Assembly (NCBI GenBank): GCA_014804675.1
Contig: JAAUZH010000007.1
Location: forward strand, 1 to 64,000
DNA length: 64,000 nt
Direction of reading: 5' to 3'
Origin: Lachnospiraceae bacterium
GTDB lineage: Bacteria; Bacillota; Clostridia; Lachnospirales; Lachnospiraceae
Shown: in pieces, positions 33,706 to 42,879 of the stretch
Position numbering within the stretch: the stretch's first letter is position 1
Layout: every line of letters begins with the position of its first letter
The notes under the pieces: generated by a model
Seen by the model: the letters and a program-made list of their open reading frames with translations, nothing else
Databases searched by the model: none
Told to the model about the DNA's origin: nothing
Program-made: the position numbers and the translations under genes

Positions 33706-36700
33706 CTAATTTCACCAGCCCTTCAACAGCCCACGTATATTTTCCTTTCATACATAAACTTATAGTGGAGTTAATATGGGAACCGATACTGTCAATCTTT
33801 TCTGGTGGAGCTGCATAAATCACCTGAAACTTATTATCCTCAAAAAATTTGACCATTTGCTCAATTCTTTCTCTGGAAAGAGCCGAAAAAGCCTCATCAA
33901 TAAATGCCAGTCTGGCACATGAAACATTTTTAGGATAGCATTGTAATAAACTGGCTGCAAGAATAATAAAATATGGAGTTTGTTTTTCACCATTACTTGC
34001 CGATCCCTGTTTTTTTGATAAATCCGCCGTTACTTCCTCTCCATCCTGTCTTGACAATATACGCATATCATACTTGAAATACTTCCGATAGTCTGTGTAC
34101 TCTTCTTCATTTTCTTCCTCAAGTATCGTGTCCATAAATTGCCTTATGTTATATTCCATTTCTTCGTCATTCTGATTCATGGCACGATATACATCCATTG
34201 AATTCATATAACTCTCAAGCTTTTTACAAATATTAAAAAATACCATTCTATCTGGCTTTTCAAGCATCTTAAATTGATATGTGTCTTTTCCAAACGGAAT
34301 ATTCTTAAGCACTTTATTTATTTCATCAATTTCATCCCTGGCTTCTCTGATAGCTTCATTAATTTCTGCAACAAAATCAACCATAAATGCATTCTCCAGT
34401 ACGTGTTGTTGTTCCTCCAATTTCTGTTTTGCTTCTTCAATTTTTACATTGGCAATATCTCTATATTGCTCTCTAAAAAAAGCAATATATCCTACACCAT
34501 ATTTTTCATCACTTTGCCCTATAATATGCCAGTACTTACGTTGTTCACTTTCCAAAATCCTTATAGCGCTATCCTTTTCCCCTCGAACGTTCTCAACATT
34601 TTTAATCGTCATAACACGTGCACTATCACTTTTGATACGGAGCTTGTCATACAATTCAACCATTTCTTTCCTTAGTTCTAATCTTTGTAAAATGGCATTA
34701 TCATATTCTCGCTTAGCCTTATCAATTTGTTGCTCAGATTCATCATACTTATCCTTATTATCACGAATCCTTTCTTTGCATGTAGTAATATCATTATTTA
34801 CGTTAAGAAACTGTTCGTCAACCTGTCTGTATTCTTTATCTGCGCTTTCTTTTTCCTGTAAAGCAGCAGCAAATCCTGGAGTATTTTCTATTTTTGTTAA
34901 TTCTGCTTTTTTATTTCGTATTTCAGTTATATTATCATCAATGCGGTTTTGCGCATCAAATATATATCTTGTCTCATCCCAGTTTACTGCTTCAATATCC
35001 GCTATATGTTTACTTAGAATCTCCGAATTTTCATATAACTTTTTTTCTTCTTGTACTAAAACAAGTTTGTCTAATTTTGCTTTTTCGAGTTGCTGCTTAA
35101 TTGCATCTTTGCCCATAAATATTTGAGTTCTTTGCAGATTCATACAACTCATCGTAAAACTCTTAGCCAATGTTCCATCAATCATCAATCCGCCTTTTGG
35201 ATATTGATGTAATTCCTGAATATCATTGCACAAATGGATACCATTAAGAAGGTAATTTGCATATCTTCTTCCATATTCATTAGGAATATCAAGCATTGTA
35301 GCAGCAGACTCAGGTATGATATCTGTTTCTGGTAATTTATCAGTAATTACAACCTTAATATCTCTTAGTTGATGTTCATGGACAATCTCCATTACCTGTT
35401 CACAATACTTTCCATCTACTACAATATCAAATCTCTTTCTCCCCAAAAATGTCTCTATTGCTAATTGCCAATCCTTGTCAACCTGTTGAACTAACTCCGC
35501 AAACAGTCTTACGTCTGTTTGGATATTTCGTTTTGCAAGTTCTGACTTTATTATTTGTTTAGCATCTTCATATTTTCTTTCAAAAGGAAGGATATCTGAT
35601 TGTAATTTGGATATTTTTCCTTGTATATCTTCCAGCTCTTTTTTTATTTTCTCTATTCGGTCTGAAATATGTACATTATCTGTTTGATAATCCGCCTTTT
35701 TTCCACTAATTATATTCTTAAGCTTTATAAATGCTGTGATTTTTTCATCAACATTGAAAGTAGTAGCCGCAATGCCTTCAATAACCGCAACATCTTTGTC
35801 TGTCAATCCATCATCTATTCCAAGCCAATCCATAATGTCTTGAATTCTTGTTTCCAACAATTGCAATTCTTCCAAATCTTTTTTATATTTCTCGTTTTCT
35901 TTTTCTATTGAAAAAATACTGTTTTCTAATGACTTGGTTATTTCTTCAATGCTACATAATAGTTCATTTTTCTCTGCATTTATTTTTCTATCTAAAGCTT
36001 TCCTTCGCTTTTTGCGCAAATCTTCCAGCTGGCTCTGCAGTTGATGTAACTTTGCTTTATCAACATCGATTTTCTCTTCTAACTGCACTCTATGCTCCTG
36101 ATGCCATTTCATTTCCTGATATAACAAAAGAATTCGCCTTATCTCATATTTTCGTTCGGAAGCTTCATAATCAGCTATTTTGGCTTGCACAACCTCCAGC
36201 TGAATTTTTCCGCTTGCCAATTCTTCATACACCTTTTTAGCAGCGTCATATTGATTACGATGTTCTCGAATATCACTCATTGAACGAATAGGATGTTCGT
36301 CCAAAACACATTCCTGAATAAATCTATCAATATTATTCTCTGGATTGAAAGCCATCATTTTCACAAGTTTCGCTTTATACTTTTCAACTCCACAACGAAG
36401 ACCTAATGCCCTTAACACCTGCTCAGTACCTTTGTCGCGATTCATAAACTCACCTGCCAAGACTTTCTTACCCTTTACTGTCAGTTCATGACGCGGATAT
36501 ACCGTTACCTCTTTGTCTTTTACTGTATAGAATCTACAATCATCAATTCTAGTCTCCTTAAAAACAAACCATTTTTTTGTATTACTTGTCTCATTAATGT
36601 ACTCAATGCATACCCCCACTACCAGGTATTGTTTTTCTAAGGGCGCCCAAAACTCCATTGCAATGTAAGATGTCACTTCGCCTTCACGAATAAATCTATT

Positions 36701-36964
36701 TTTCCCTTCACTCTTTGTATCTCCCCGAACATAAGAAACCACATTTCTATCTCTGTCTAATGCAGCCTTATTAAACTGGGTGTTCCCAGTCAACATGTAA
36801 GTCATTGCATCCAAAATCGTAGATTTGCCACTTCCATTAACTCCTGTAAATAAAGTTGAGCCTTCCAGCGCAATAGGTACATTGGAAAATCGTGACCAAT
36901 TAACCAGCAAAAGTTTTGTTGCACTTTTTCTACTATTTTCATTCAACATCATCGCTTTGCTCAT
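33686..36964 (-). CDS. jetC: Wadjet SMC-like subunit JetC
   Basis: 1092 residues, MukB/SbcC-like ATPase. Walker A GVNGSGKST at 41-49, long coiled coils (about 250-450 and 620-850) around a central hinge, and near the C-terminus the signature SNGEKQTPYF and Walker B LAFIDEAFSAL. It forms the DNA loop-extruding motor with JetA (kleisin) and JetB (KITE). Start chosen after GGGGAG; it overlaps jetB by 26 bp. Confidence 0.9.
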   Translation of the reverse strand: MSKAMMLNENSRKSATKLLLVNWSRFSNVPIALEGSTLFTGVNGSGKSTILDAMTYMLTGNTQFNKAALDRDRNVVSYVRGDTKSEGKNRFIREGEVTSYIAMEFWAPLEKQYLVVGVCIEYINETSNTKKWFVFKETRIDDCRFYTVKDKEVTVYPRHELTVKGKKVLAGEFMNRDKGTEQVLRALGLRCGVEKYKAKLVKMMAFNPENNIDRFIQECVLDEHPIRSMSDIREHRNQYDAAKKVYEELASGKIQLEVVQAKIADYEASERKYEIRRILLLYQEMKWHQEHRVQLEEKIDVDKAKLHQLQSQLEDLRKKRRKALDRKINAEKNELLCSIEEITKSLENSIFSIEKENEKYKKDLEELQLLETRIQDIMDWLGIDDGLTDKDVAVIEGIAATTFNVDEKITAFIKLKNIISGKKADYQTDNVHISDRIEKIKKELEDIQGKISKLQSDILPFERKYEDAKQIIKSELAKRNIQTDVRLFAELVQQVDKDWQLAIETFLGRKRFDIVVDGKYCEQVMEIVHEHQLRDIKVVITDKLPETDIIPESAATMLDIPNEYGRRYANYLLNGIHLCNDIQELHQYPKGGLMIDGTLAKSFTMSCMNLQRTQIFMGKDAIKQQLEKAKLDKLVLVQEEKKLYENSEILSKHIADIEAVNWDETRYIFDAQNRIDDNITEIRNKKAELTKIENTPGFAAALQEKESADKEYRQVDEQFLNVNNDITTCKERIRDNKDKYDESEQQIDKAKREYDNAILQRLELRKEMVELYDKLRIKSDSARVMTIKNVENVRGEKDSAIRILESEQRKYWHIIGQSDEKYGVGYIAFFREQYRDIANVKIEEAKQKLEEQQHVLENAFMVDFVAEINEAIREARDEIDEINKVLKNIPFGKDTYQFKMLEKPDRMVFFNICKKLESYMNSMDVYRAMNQNDEEMEYNIRQFMDTILEEENEEEYTDYRKYFKYDMRILSRQDGEEVTADLSKKQGSASNGEKQTPYFIILAASLLQCYPKNVSCARLAFIDEAFSALSRERIEQMVKFFEDNKFQVIYAAPPEKIDSIGSHINSTISLCMKGKYTWAVEGLVKLDEFRTE

Positions 36965-37592
36965 CCGAATTCTCCCCTAAACTATCCTTTCCAACTAATA
37001 CAACCTCTGCAACTTCTTTTACAAATCTTTCAAATTCATTCGTATCCAAGGAAAACTGTAACGAAGGATATAAAACAAGTTTACAATCTATATCTCCAAC
37101 ATTTCCATCAACATCCATCAAACTGTAATTTTTAAATACTCTAAAAATGCTATCTAAAGCTGTTTTATTTACCATATCCCTTGCATCATACTTTTCTAAC
37201 TCATAAATCAAATCAGACACTCCAATCACAATTACTGAAGACAAGGTCCCTTCTTTCATTCTCGACACATAAAGCAGCCACAGGCAACACAATACAATTG
37301 TTTCTTCTTTCGTAAAACGATGCCTGTTTGATTGCAGTTTATCCTTATCCCCTATTTCAGAACAGTTATCAAGCATGATAACACCATTATCCTTATCACA
37401 CCGAACTTCAAATCCCATAAAGGAAAAGTAATTCAAAAATATTTCTATATGACTAACAACAAAGAAATAATGCTTTCTATCTTCTTGCTTATCTCTAACC
37501 AAAAACGTCCTTCTTAACATTTTTCTGCAACAGTTTTGAAACATCAACTTATCCGAAGATGTAAAATCATCCCAAGCCTCAACAATATTCAT
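36939..37592 (-). CDS. jetB: Wadjet KITE subunit JetB
   Basis: 217 residues, DUF4194-like winged-helix protein: DKLMFQNCCRKMLRRTFLVR, IEIFLNYFSFMGFEV, EETIVLCCLWLLYVSRMKEG and LDSIFRVFKNYSLMD. Bridges the kleisin and SMC heads. Only 1 bp after jetA. Acidic, Asp/Glu-rich C-terminal tail. Confidence 0.85.
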   Translation of the reverse strand: MNIVEAWDDFTSSDKLMFQNCCRKMLRRTFLVRDKQEDRKHYFFVVSHIEIFLNYFSFMGFEVRCDKDNGVIMLDNCSEIGDKDKLQSNRHRFTKEETIVLCCLWLLYVSRMKEGTLSSVIVIGVSDLIYELEKYDARDMVNKTALDSIFRVFKNYSLMDVDGNVGDIDCKLVLYPSLQFSLDTNEFERFVKEVAEVVLVGKDSLGENSDEQSDDVE

Positions 37593-37593
37593 A

Positions 37594-38994
37594 TTATACC
37601 TCCAATATTCTGAATGACCTTAAAATCATATTTCCAGTCTCAAAATACCCTTCTTCCAGTTCGATCTTAAATCCGTTTTCTTCCGCATAGGCTACGGCTG
37701 ACAAAATCATTAACAAATCTTCTTTTGTTTCAAGTGGAACCTTATCAATTGACAATTCGTGCCTATTGCCAATTAATGTTTTTAAATACTGTTTTGTTAT
37801 TTTTTTTGAATATGGGTTTCTAGCTTCTTTCTCATATACCTTTTTAAGGTTATCCAAATCTTCCTCCGTAAGAGTTTCTATTTCCGTCACTGATTGTTGT
37901 CGTACTCTTTTTTTATTTTGTGGCATTCTAATTGATTGTACGTTAATGTATTTGTTTTGATTTATTCGAATCATTTCAGCCATTTCGTCTGGTAATTCTT
38001 CTCTCATACCCGATTCGGTCATCATATCCAACATATACTTCAATGTTCTTTCAACATTTCCACGCATATCAATTTCATGATTTTTCAGATATCTTAATCT
38101 TCCCAATGCCATTGTTATATAAAGGTTTAGTTTATGCTTAATATCTGCAATGATTCTCAAATAATCATCCTTCAAGAACTTCTTAATTGTATCAAACATT
38201 AAATCTATTTTCTCTTCAGCTTCCCATTCCTCAATATCTTCTTCATTAACACATCCAATTGTAATTAGTTCATATATATCATCATCATTTTGCATTTGCT
38301 CCAACATGGTTATTATCTTGCCACGGTATATATGAATGTTATTCTGTGGTTTAGTAAGTCTGGCATACTCCTTAATAAAATCTCCATCACAATATGTAAT
38401 AATGTTATCCGTTAAGCTCTCATATGAAATTTCTTTCATTAACTTTTCAATTGTTTTGCGAATGTATGTAGACATTTTCTTAAGAGATTTTGAAAGTGCT
38501 TTTGCATTCTTATATACGTTTTTCAACGCACCTACATATGGATCACCATTCCATTGTTCCTGATTCATTAAAGTATTATAAATATTATACATATAGCTTG
38601 AAAGTTCTTCTCTTTCAGGCCGTTCTAAACGAATCAGTAATTCAGCCAGCATAACGCCTTGTTCGGTTATTACTATATATTTTTCAAAAGTTGACTCATC
38701 AAATTCTTCTTCCAGCCACCCTACATCCTTGCTTGCGAATTTCCCTAGATAAGCACTTGCCATATCTTGATAACTTTTAGCTGTTGTATCATTGTCTGCT
38801 CTCAATTCCTCAGAGTTATCCGAAATATAATATGCTAATTCGTCTCGTAACACATTTCTCTTTATTCTATATGAAATCTCATTATCATATTGTTCATATA
38901 TAAATTGAAGCAAAGCGGCATTAGTCCTATAATTACTATTACTTGATAATAGATTAAAAAAATTGTTCGGAATTATATCAAATACACTAACCAC
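37594..38994 (-). CDS. jetA: Wadjet kleisin-type subunit JetA
   Basis: 466 residues, DUF5716-type JetA by overall pattern: MVSVFDIIPNNFFNLLSSNS, NAALLQFIYEQYDNEISYRI, and a C-terminal winged-helix region after a basic linker (IRMPQNKKRVRQQSV). First gene of jetABCD, which defends against plasmids. The promoter lies at 39066-39128. Family assignment rests on gene order and size as much as on motifs. Confidence 0.82.
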   Translation of the reverse strand: MVSVFDIIPNNFFNLLSSNSNYRTNAALLQFIYEQYDNEISYRIKRNVLRDELAYYISDNSEELRADNDTTAKSYQDMASAYLGKFASKDVGWLEEEFDESTFEKYIVITEQGVMLAELLIRLERPEREELSSYMYNIYNTLMNQEQWNGDPYVGALKNVYKNAKALSKSLKKMSTYIRKTIEKLMKEISYESLTDNIITYCDGDFIKEYARLTKPQNNIHIYRGKIITMLEQMQNDDDIYELITIGCVNEEDIEEWEAEEKIDLMFDTIKKFLKDDYLRIIADIKHKLNLYITMALGRLRYLKNHEIDMRGNVERTLKYMLDMMTESGMREELPDEMAEMIRINQNKYINVQSIRMPQNKKRVRQQSVTEIETLTEEDLDNLKKVYEKEARNPYSKKITKQYLKTLIGNRHELSIDKVPLETKEDLLMILSAVAYAEENGFKIELEEGYFETGNMILRSFRILEV

Positions 38995-39065
38995 TTTGCA
39001 CCTTCTCTCTTTTTATTATGAAACCTTTTGTATTATTTCGTCGCTGATTTCGCAGCTCACACCTT

Positions 39066-39128
39066 AAAAAATATTATATCATCTACTTTTTCTAGTTACA
39101 ACAAGAACCTTTGAGTTCTTAAAACAAG
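39066..39128 (-). promoter_or_regulatory. jetABCD promoter/operator repeat
   Basis: Minus strand: -35 TTGTAA (39096-39101), 17 bp, -10 TATAAT (39073-39078), start ~70 bp before jetA. Upstream inverted repeat AAGAAC-TCAAA-GGTTCTT is a probable repressor site. Nearly the same 62 bases stand before the decayed XRE gene at 32375-32436. Confidence 0.72.
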
Positions 39129-39195
39129 CTTTCTATTGTCATACTTTCATTTTCTTTCATTGATACTTGTCTAGCTTTCAAATATTCCTTTGTTT

Positions 39196-39342
39196 TTATT
39201 GTTCTCCATACTTCTTTATCACCCAATGCCCGTTCCTGTTACCTTCTCTTCCAAGCACTCCGTTTTCCTGCAGTTCCTTTATATCTCTCTGTATTTATTT
39301 CCTGGTTAAATCCATTTCTTTCATAAGTTGAATTTGAATCAT
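39196..39342 (-). pseudogene. winged-helix C-terminal fragment
   Basis: MIQIQLMKEMDLTRK, a TAA stop, then IQRDIKELQENGVLGREGNR and NGHWVIKK resembles the DeoR-like winged helix at the end of AlbA_2/AAA_4 ATP-binding regulators. The rest of the gene is gone. The stretch 39343-39465 to its right holds no recognisable gene. Confidence 0.45.
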
Positions 39343-39465
39343 CTTAGGATCTTGATACGTTTTAAGTCTTTGGGTACTGGCACATAGGTCAAAAAATCCT
39401 CCTTCCCCCTCAGACCAACTTGGCCCGAAGTAATAAAAAACGCTGTCAAAGCGCCTGAATAAAGA

Positions 39466-39491
39466 AAACTGCCAGCGTTAGCCAGCAGTTT
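39466..39491 (-). terminator. terminator of the toxin-antitoxin operon
   Basis: Minus-strand hairpin AAACTGCTGGC-TAAC-GCTGGCAGTTT (11 pairs including two G-U) followed by TCTTTATT, 25 bp after the toxin stop. Confidence 0.6.
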
Positions 39492-39516
39492 CATAGTTAT
39501 TATATAATATTTTGTT

Positions 39517-39855
39517 TTATCCTTCGTTGCCGTTCTGTGACAAATCAGGAAACAGAATACGAAGGTAATCTCGTCTGCCATACAGAACACGGTCAATATA
39601 AACGTCTTGCATGATCACACGGTAGAAAACCATATAATTTCCACTAACCAGAAAACGGTAATCACTTTCCACATCTGTCACAGAGGACAACGGGACGCCA
39701 ATTTCTAAAAAATTTTCCAGTTCGTCAACAGTGTCCATGATCTTGTTTACGCTATTTTCTGCGGCCTGCGGATTGCATAACTCAAAAGAAATATACTCCC
39801 AGATTTCGTCAAGGTCGTTCCGGGCTTGCGGGGAGTAGTGGATATTATTCTTCAT
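39517..39855 (-). CDS. RelE/ParE-family toxin
   Basis: 112 residues. SPQARNDLDEIWEYISFELC and YRFLVSGNYMVFYRV are the ParE/RelE fold. ParE members poison gyrase while RelE members cut mRNA; the DLDEIWEYI helical hairpin favours the ParE-like side. Overlaps the antitoxin stop by 11 bp. Confidence 0.85.
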   Translation of the reverse strand: MKNNIHYSPQARNDLDEIWEYISFELCNPQAAENSVNKIMDTVDELENFLEIGVPLSSVTDVESDYRFLVSGNYMVFYRVIMQDVYIDRVLYGRRDYLRILFPDLSQNGNEG

Positions 39856-40105
39856 TCGCCTTTGCCTTGAAATGTGCTCTCACATCCGAGGACGAAAGCC
39901 ATCCCTTTTCCTCTCCTGATTTTTTCCCTTTTGCAAGTTCACCCATTAGTTTCAGGGTCGCCCGTGTTTTTTCGTAGTCCTGTATGTCAATAATCGCATA
40001 GCGCCCACGTCCGTTTTTTGTAAGAAAGACGGGCGCACCGACAGATACATCACGGAGCACATCACTGTAATTTCTCAAATCAGAAATTGGTTTAATATTA
40101 GGCAT
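39845..40105 (-). CDS. Phd/YefM-family antitoxin
   Basis: 86 residues from the ATG with GGAAAGGAG upstream; an open extension to 40159 is not used. MPNIKPISDLRNYSDVLRDV then APVFLTKNGRGRYAIIDI is the Phd/YefM DNA-binding domain, and the C-terminal third neutralises the toxin. Presumably represses its own operon. Confidence 0.85.
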   Translation of the reverse strand: MPNIKPISDLRNYSDVLRDVSVGAPVFLTKNGRGRYAIIDIQDYEKTRATLKLMGELAKGKKSGEEKGWLSSSDVRAHFKAKANEE

Positions 40106-40208
40106 AATCACATTCTCCTTTCCTGTCTTTAGTATATCCTGATTTGATGTGAAATTCAACAGCAGATTTTACAGCAGCAATTAATGTGCGCCCATCTCTA
40201 TTCAATTT

Positions 40209-40397
40209 CTAATTAGCCATCCACTCCTTAGGGTCCGGATATTTATGATCGCCCGTTGCATAACCGCCTTTGTATTTTACCGTCATATACAAGGTCTCTT
40301 TGCCCTTTACCAGTTTCACATAGCAGACAGCATCTGCAAATGCAACACCGCCGCCACCCATAAACTGCTTATTTCCGTCAGCATCCGTATACTCCAT
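40209..40397 (-). CDS. small hypothetical protein
   Basis: 62 residues, ATG after GGAGG; a GTG at 40427 is open but would overlap the previous gene. MEYTDADGNKQFMGGGGVAF and LYMTVKYKGGYATGDHKYPD. Not recognised; the 'DADGNKQF' start resembles the end of DUF6033-like proteins upstream (SIDANGNISCMGG), so it may be a split-off C-terminal part of that family. Confidence 0.55.
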   Translation of the reverse strand: MEYTDADGNKQFMGGGGVAFADAVCYVKLVKGKETLYMTVKYKGGYATGDHKYPDPKEWMAN

Positions 40398-40413
40398 ACT
40401 TATTCCTCCATCA

Positions 40414-41097
40414 TCAATGCTTCCCACATCTGGAAATACAAAAGTCCATGGTTTCTATCACTGCTTCCGCCTCATAAGCATCAACTGCCTGTTTCATCTG
40501 TCTTTTTCTGCTAAAGGACTGCAACAGGCAGCTGCTTTCGATTTTTCTCTCCTCCACTTCCTTATCCCATAGCTTTTTCAAAATTCTTTTTTCCTGCGCC
40601 TGTTTTTTCAAGTATTCTTCCAGCAGCATTTTTCTTCGTTTTTTCCTCTCTGCCCGTATATCCCTCTCTATTTCCGACCGGGACTTACCAAAATGATTTT
40701 CCCTGATTCCTCCGGTATATATACGACAGCCTTCCCATGTATCGTCTATATGGATATAAGCAATCAGCGGTACTCCGCTTCCAAAATCCATCGCTTTGCA
40801 TCTGGCTATGGCCTCTAATACCCTTTTTTCATATTCCGGATCGTTCTTCATTCTCTCATAAGCCCTATCCGTTATTTCTATCATCCATTCCATGTTTTTC
40901 TGGGAGGGATGGGTAGAAAGACGGTTTACTTTTTCATGGAAATATATTTTATATTCTCCTAAAGTCATATTTTTTGTGGAAACAGCTGCTTTTTCATTCA
41001 ACTTATCCGCAAATGTAGTATTTGTTTTCTTTTTGCTGTCTGCCACATAATGTCCGGAGACCTCCGGCACATAATTGGTTTCAATAGGATGATTCAT
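40414..41097 (-). CDS. DUF6033-like protein
   Basis: 227 residues. Core TLGEYKIYFHEKVNRLSTHP and WMIEITDRAYERMKNDPEYE, then AYIHIDDTWEGCRIYTGG and a very basic coiled coil (~135-195, Lys/Arg/Glu-rich). Shares its layout with the next gene: disordered start, helical core, beta segment ending in Gly, charged coil. No signal peptide. Found in sets in Lachnospiraceae; function unknown. RBS AGAAAGGAG. Confidence 0.6.
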   Translation of the reverse strand: MNHPIETNYVPEVSGHYVADSKKKTNTTFADKLNEKAAVSTKNMTLGEYKIYFHEKVNRLSTHPSQKNMEWMIEITDRAYERMKNDPEYEKRVLEAIARCKAMDFGSGVPLIAYIHIDDTWEGCRIYTGGIRENHFGKSRSEIERDIRAERKKRRKMLLEEYLKKQAQEKRILKKLWDKEVEERKIESSCLLQSFSRKRQMKQAVDAYEAEAVIETMDFCISRCGKH

Positions 41098-41131
41098 GAC
41101 GGCTCCTTTCTACTATAATGTAATCATGCAA

Positions 41132-41842
41132 TTACGCTTTTGCATCAAATCCCGCTAACTCCGCAGTGGGAGGCACTATACTGCCGGAAGAACTTATTCT
41201 GTCCATAAGGTTTAAGGTAATGCTTTCCACATTATCTCCCCTTACCGCCACTGTATATTGACTTTCTTTCATGGCCCTTTTTTCAGCCATTCTTTCCTCC
41301 ACTTTCTTTTCTCTCGCTTTTTTCTCTTCCCGTCTCCTTGCGGCCTTTTTTTCTTCCGTCTTTTTTTCCTCTGCCCTTTTTCGGGCATTCTCCCGCGCAA
41401 TCTTTCCATCCGGGTCATTGGTACAGCCACCCATACAGGAAATATTCCCATTGGCATCTATGGAATAGCTGGCATAAGTCATTGTTGGATTTCCTGGCAT
41501 GGTCTTAGTAAAATTAACAGCACTTTTTACACAATCCGGAATCACCGCCAGATTGCTTTCCAGAAACTTCATTTTTTCCGGATCATTCAGGCATTTTTTC
41601 AAAAAAGCTTCCGAAACATTTACCGTTACCGGCACTCCATGCATGGACGTCTGTCTGTTAAGAAACTTATATTTCTCCTGCAGATAAGCAGAATATTCCG
41701 ATACATTTTTATATTCTGATTTCGCTGTATTAGTATTGTGCTCCGGCAGGGACGAATTATGTATGTCGTCTTTATTTGAACAAGTACGGAATGATGGTTG
41801 ACTGGTATACATATTGCTTGTTTCCTTTAACATATGAATCAC
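41132..41842 (-). CDS. DUF6033-like protein with charged coiled coil
   Basis: About 233-236 residues (GTG at 41842 or ATG at 41833). YSAYLQEKYKFLNRQTSMHG, FLKKCLNDPEKMKFLESNLA, YSIDANGNISCMGGCTND, then a Lys/Glu/Arg repeat coil (~155-190). Similar architecture to the following gene, suggesting paralogues. Unknown function; no membrane segment. Confidence 0.6.
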   Translation of the reverse strand: MIHMLKETSNMYTSQPSFRTCSNKDDIHNSSLPEHNTNTAKSEYKNVSEYSAYLQEKYKFLNRQTSMHGVPVTVNVSEAFLKKCLNDPEKMKFLESNLAVIPDCVKSAVNFTKTMPGNPTMTYASYSIDANGNISCMGGCTNDPDGKIARENARKRAEEKKTEEKKAARRREEKKAREKKVEERMAEKRAMKESQYTVAVRGDNVESITLNLMDRISSSGSIVPPTAELAGFDAKA

Positions 41843-41944
41843 TTTTCCCTTCTTATTTCTATTTAATACATCGTAATTTTTTTCTGATTCCTAACAGGGA
41901 TGTCACGAATTCCTTTATTTTTGAAGTGAAAAAGTATTATTCAT

Positions 41945-42004
41945 GACAGTTCAGCCCGCCTGAGAGAGTAATTACATTTACTCTTTCGGGCGGGCTGAAC
42001 TGTC
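41945..42004. terminator. long perfect hairpin (bidirectional terminator-like)
   Basis: GACAGTTCAGCCCGCC at 41945 and GGCGGGCTGAACTGTC ending at 42004 are perfect complements; the stem continues with AGAGAGTA/TACTCTTT-type pairing to ~26 bp. It lies between the kinase-like gene and the DUF6033-like pair. Much longer than a normal terminator and without clear U-runs. Confidence 0.6.
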
Positions 42005-42075
42005 ACTATTGCTAATTTGTTTCATAGCCAGTCAATTTTTTTATTTACCTGAATATAAGCTATCTTTAATATAAT

Positions 42076-42654
42076 CTATCTGGAATTCTCCACATATTCC
42101 ATAAATTCCTGTGTCTTAGACCAGTACTTTACTCCCCAGTTTTCAAAATCCCACTGCTCCATATATTCATTGCATTCATAATCCACATAATAGATTTTTC
42201 CCCCCTGCACCACAAAATTGGTAGGGAAATAATCTATATTCAGTCCAAAGGAATACACCTTTTTGCACATTTCCCTTATCTGCGCCAGATAGTCATCCTT
42301 CATCCGGTCTGACAGAACCAGATCATAAATAGTGGGACCTTCGATATATTCCTTAATGATGATTTCCTTTTCTTTGTCTATGGCAAACATCTCTGGAATC
42401 CGGATTCCTGTTTTCACAAGCCTTTCATAATCATTCTGCTCTGCCTGTATTTTGTCGCCAAACTGATAATAGTTGCATGGTTCGTGATGAATCTGCTTCA
42501 ATACGCAGTTTTTTTCCCCATCCCATGCCAGATAAGAATAGCCTCCCTTTCCGTGTCCTAATAATCTTATCTTTTCATAGCCCCTGCCATCTACAATGAT
42601 TGTTTCACTGCCATCCTTCCATGGCTCCTTCTGTTTGCTGTCATCTGCTTTCAT
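42076..42654 (-). CDS. protein kinase-like fold protein
   Basis: 192 residues from the ATG after GGAGGAG; open upstream to 42711. YEKIRLLGHGKGGYSYLAWD is a glycine-rich loop, VLKQI the ATP-anchoring Lys, IIIKEYIEGPTIYDL the hinge, GLNIDYFPTNFVV a catalytic-loop variant (D-x-x-x-x-N) and YYVDYECNEY the D of the metal loop. A compact RIO/APH-like kinase; substrate unknown. Confidence 0.7.
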   Translation of the reverse strand: MKADDSKQKEPWKDGSETIIVDGRGYEKIRLLGHGKGGYSYLAWDGEKNCVLKQIHHEPCNYYQFGDKIQAEQNDYERLVKTGIRIPEMFAIDKEKEIIIKEYIEGPTIYDLVLSDRMKDDYLAQIREMCKKVYSFGLNIDYFPTNFVVQGGKIYYVDYECNEYMEQWDFENWGVKYWSKTQEFMEYVENSR

Positions 42655-42879
42655 ATTGCTCCTCCGGAATTTTGTATTGCTTTTTACAAGAGCTCCCTCT
42701 GTATGCCCCATAAGCAGCTATCTATATTATAATATTTCACGGAAAAATATTCTAGCAAAATAACATCCCATCATTAACACAAACCTATCACTCTTTTTCT
42801 TGTAAGCACTTAACAAACCGCACATATCAGCCAATATTTAAAAAGGCATCCTGGAACCAATGCCGGAATGCCTTTTCTG

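Noticed and set aside
34281..35126. 281-residue plus-strand Ser/Leu-rich frame inside jetC
   Set aside because: Antisense shadow of a coiled-coil coding region; composition is an artefact and it lacks start signals.
32375..39128. 62-bp repeats as phage attachment sites
   Set aside because: They contain a complete promoter and operator, sit ahead of genes, and no integrase lies between them; a regulatory repeat explains them better.
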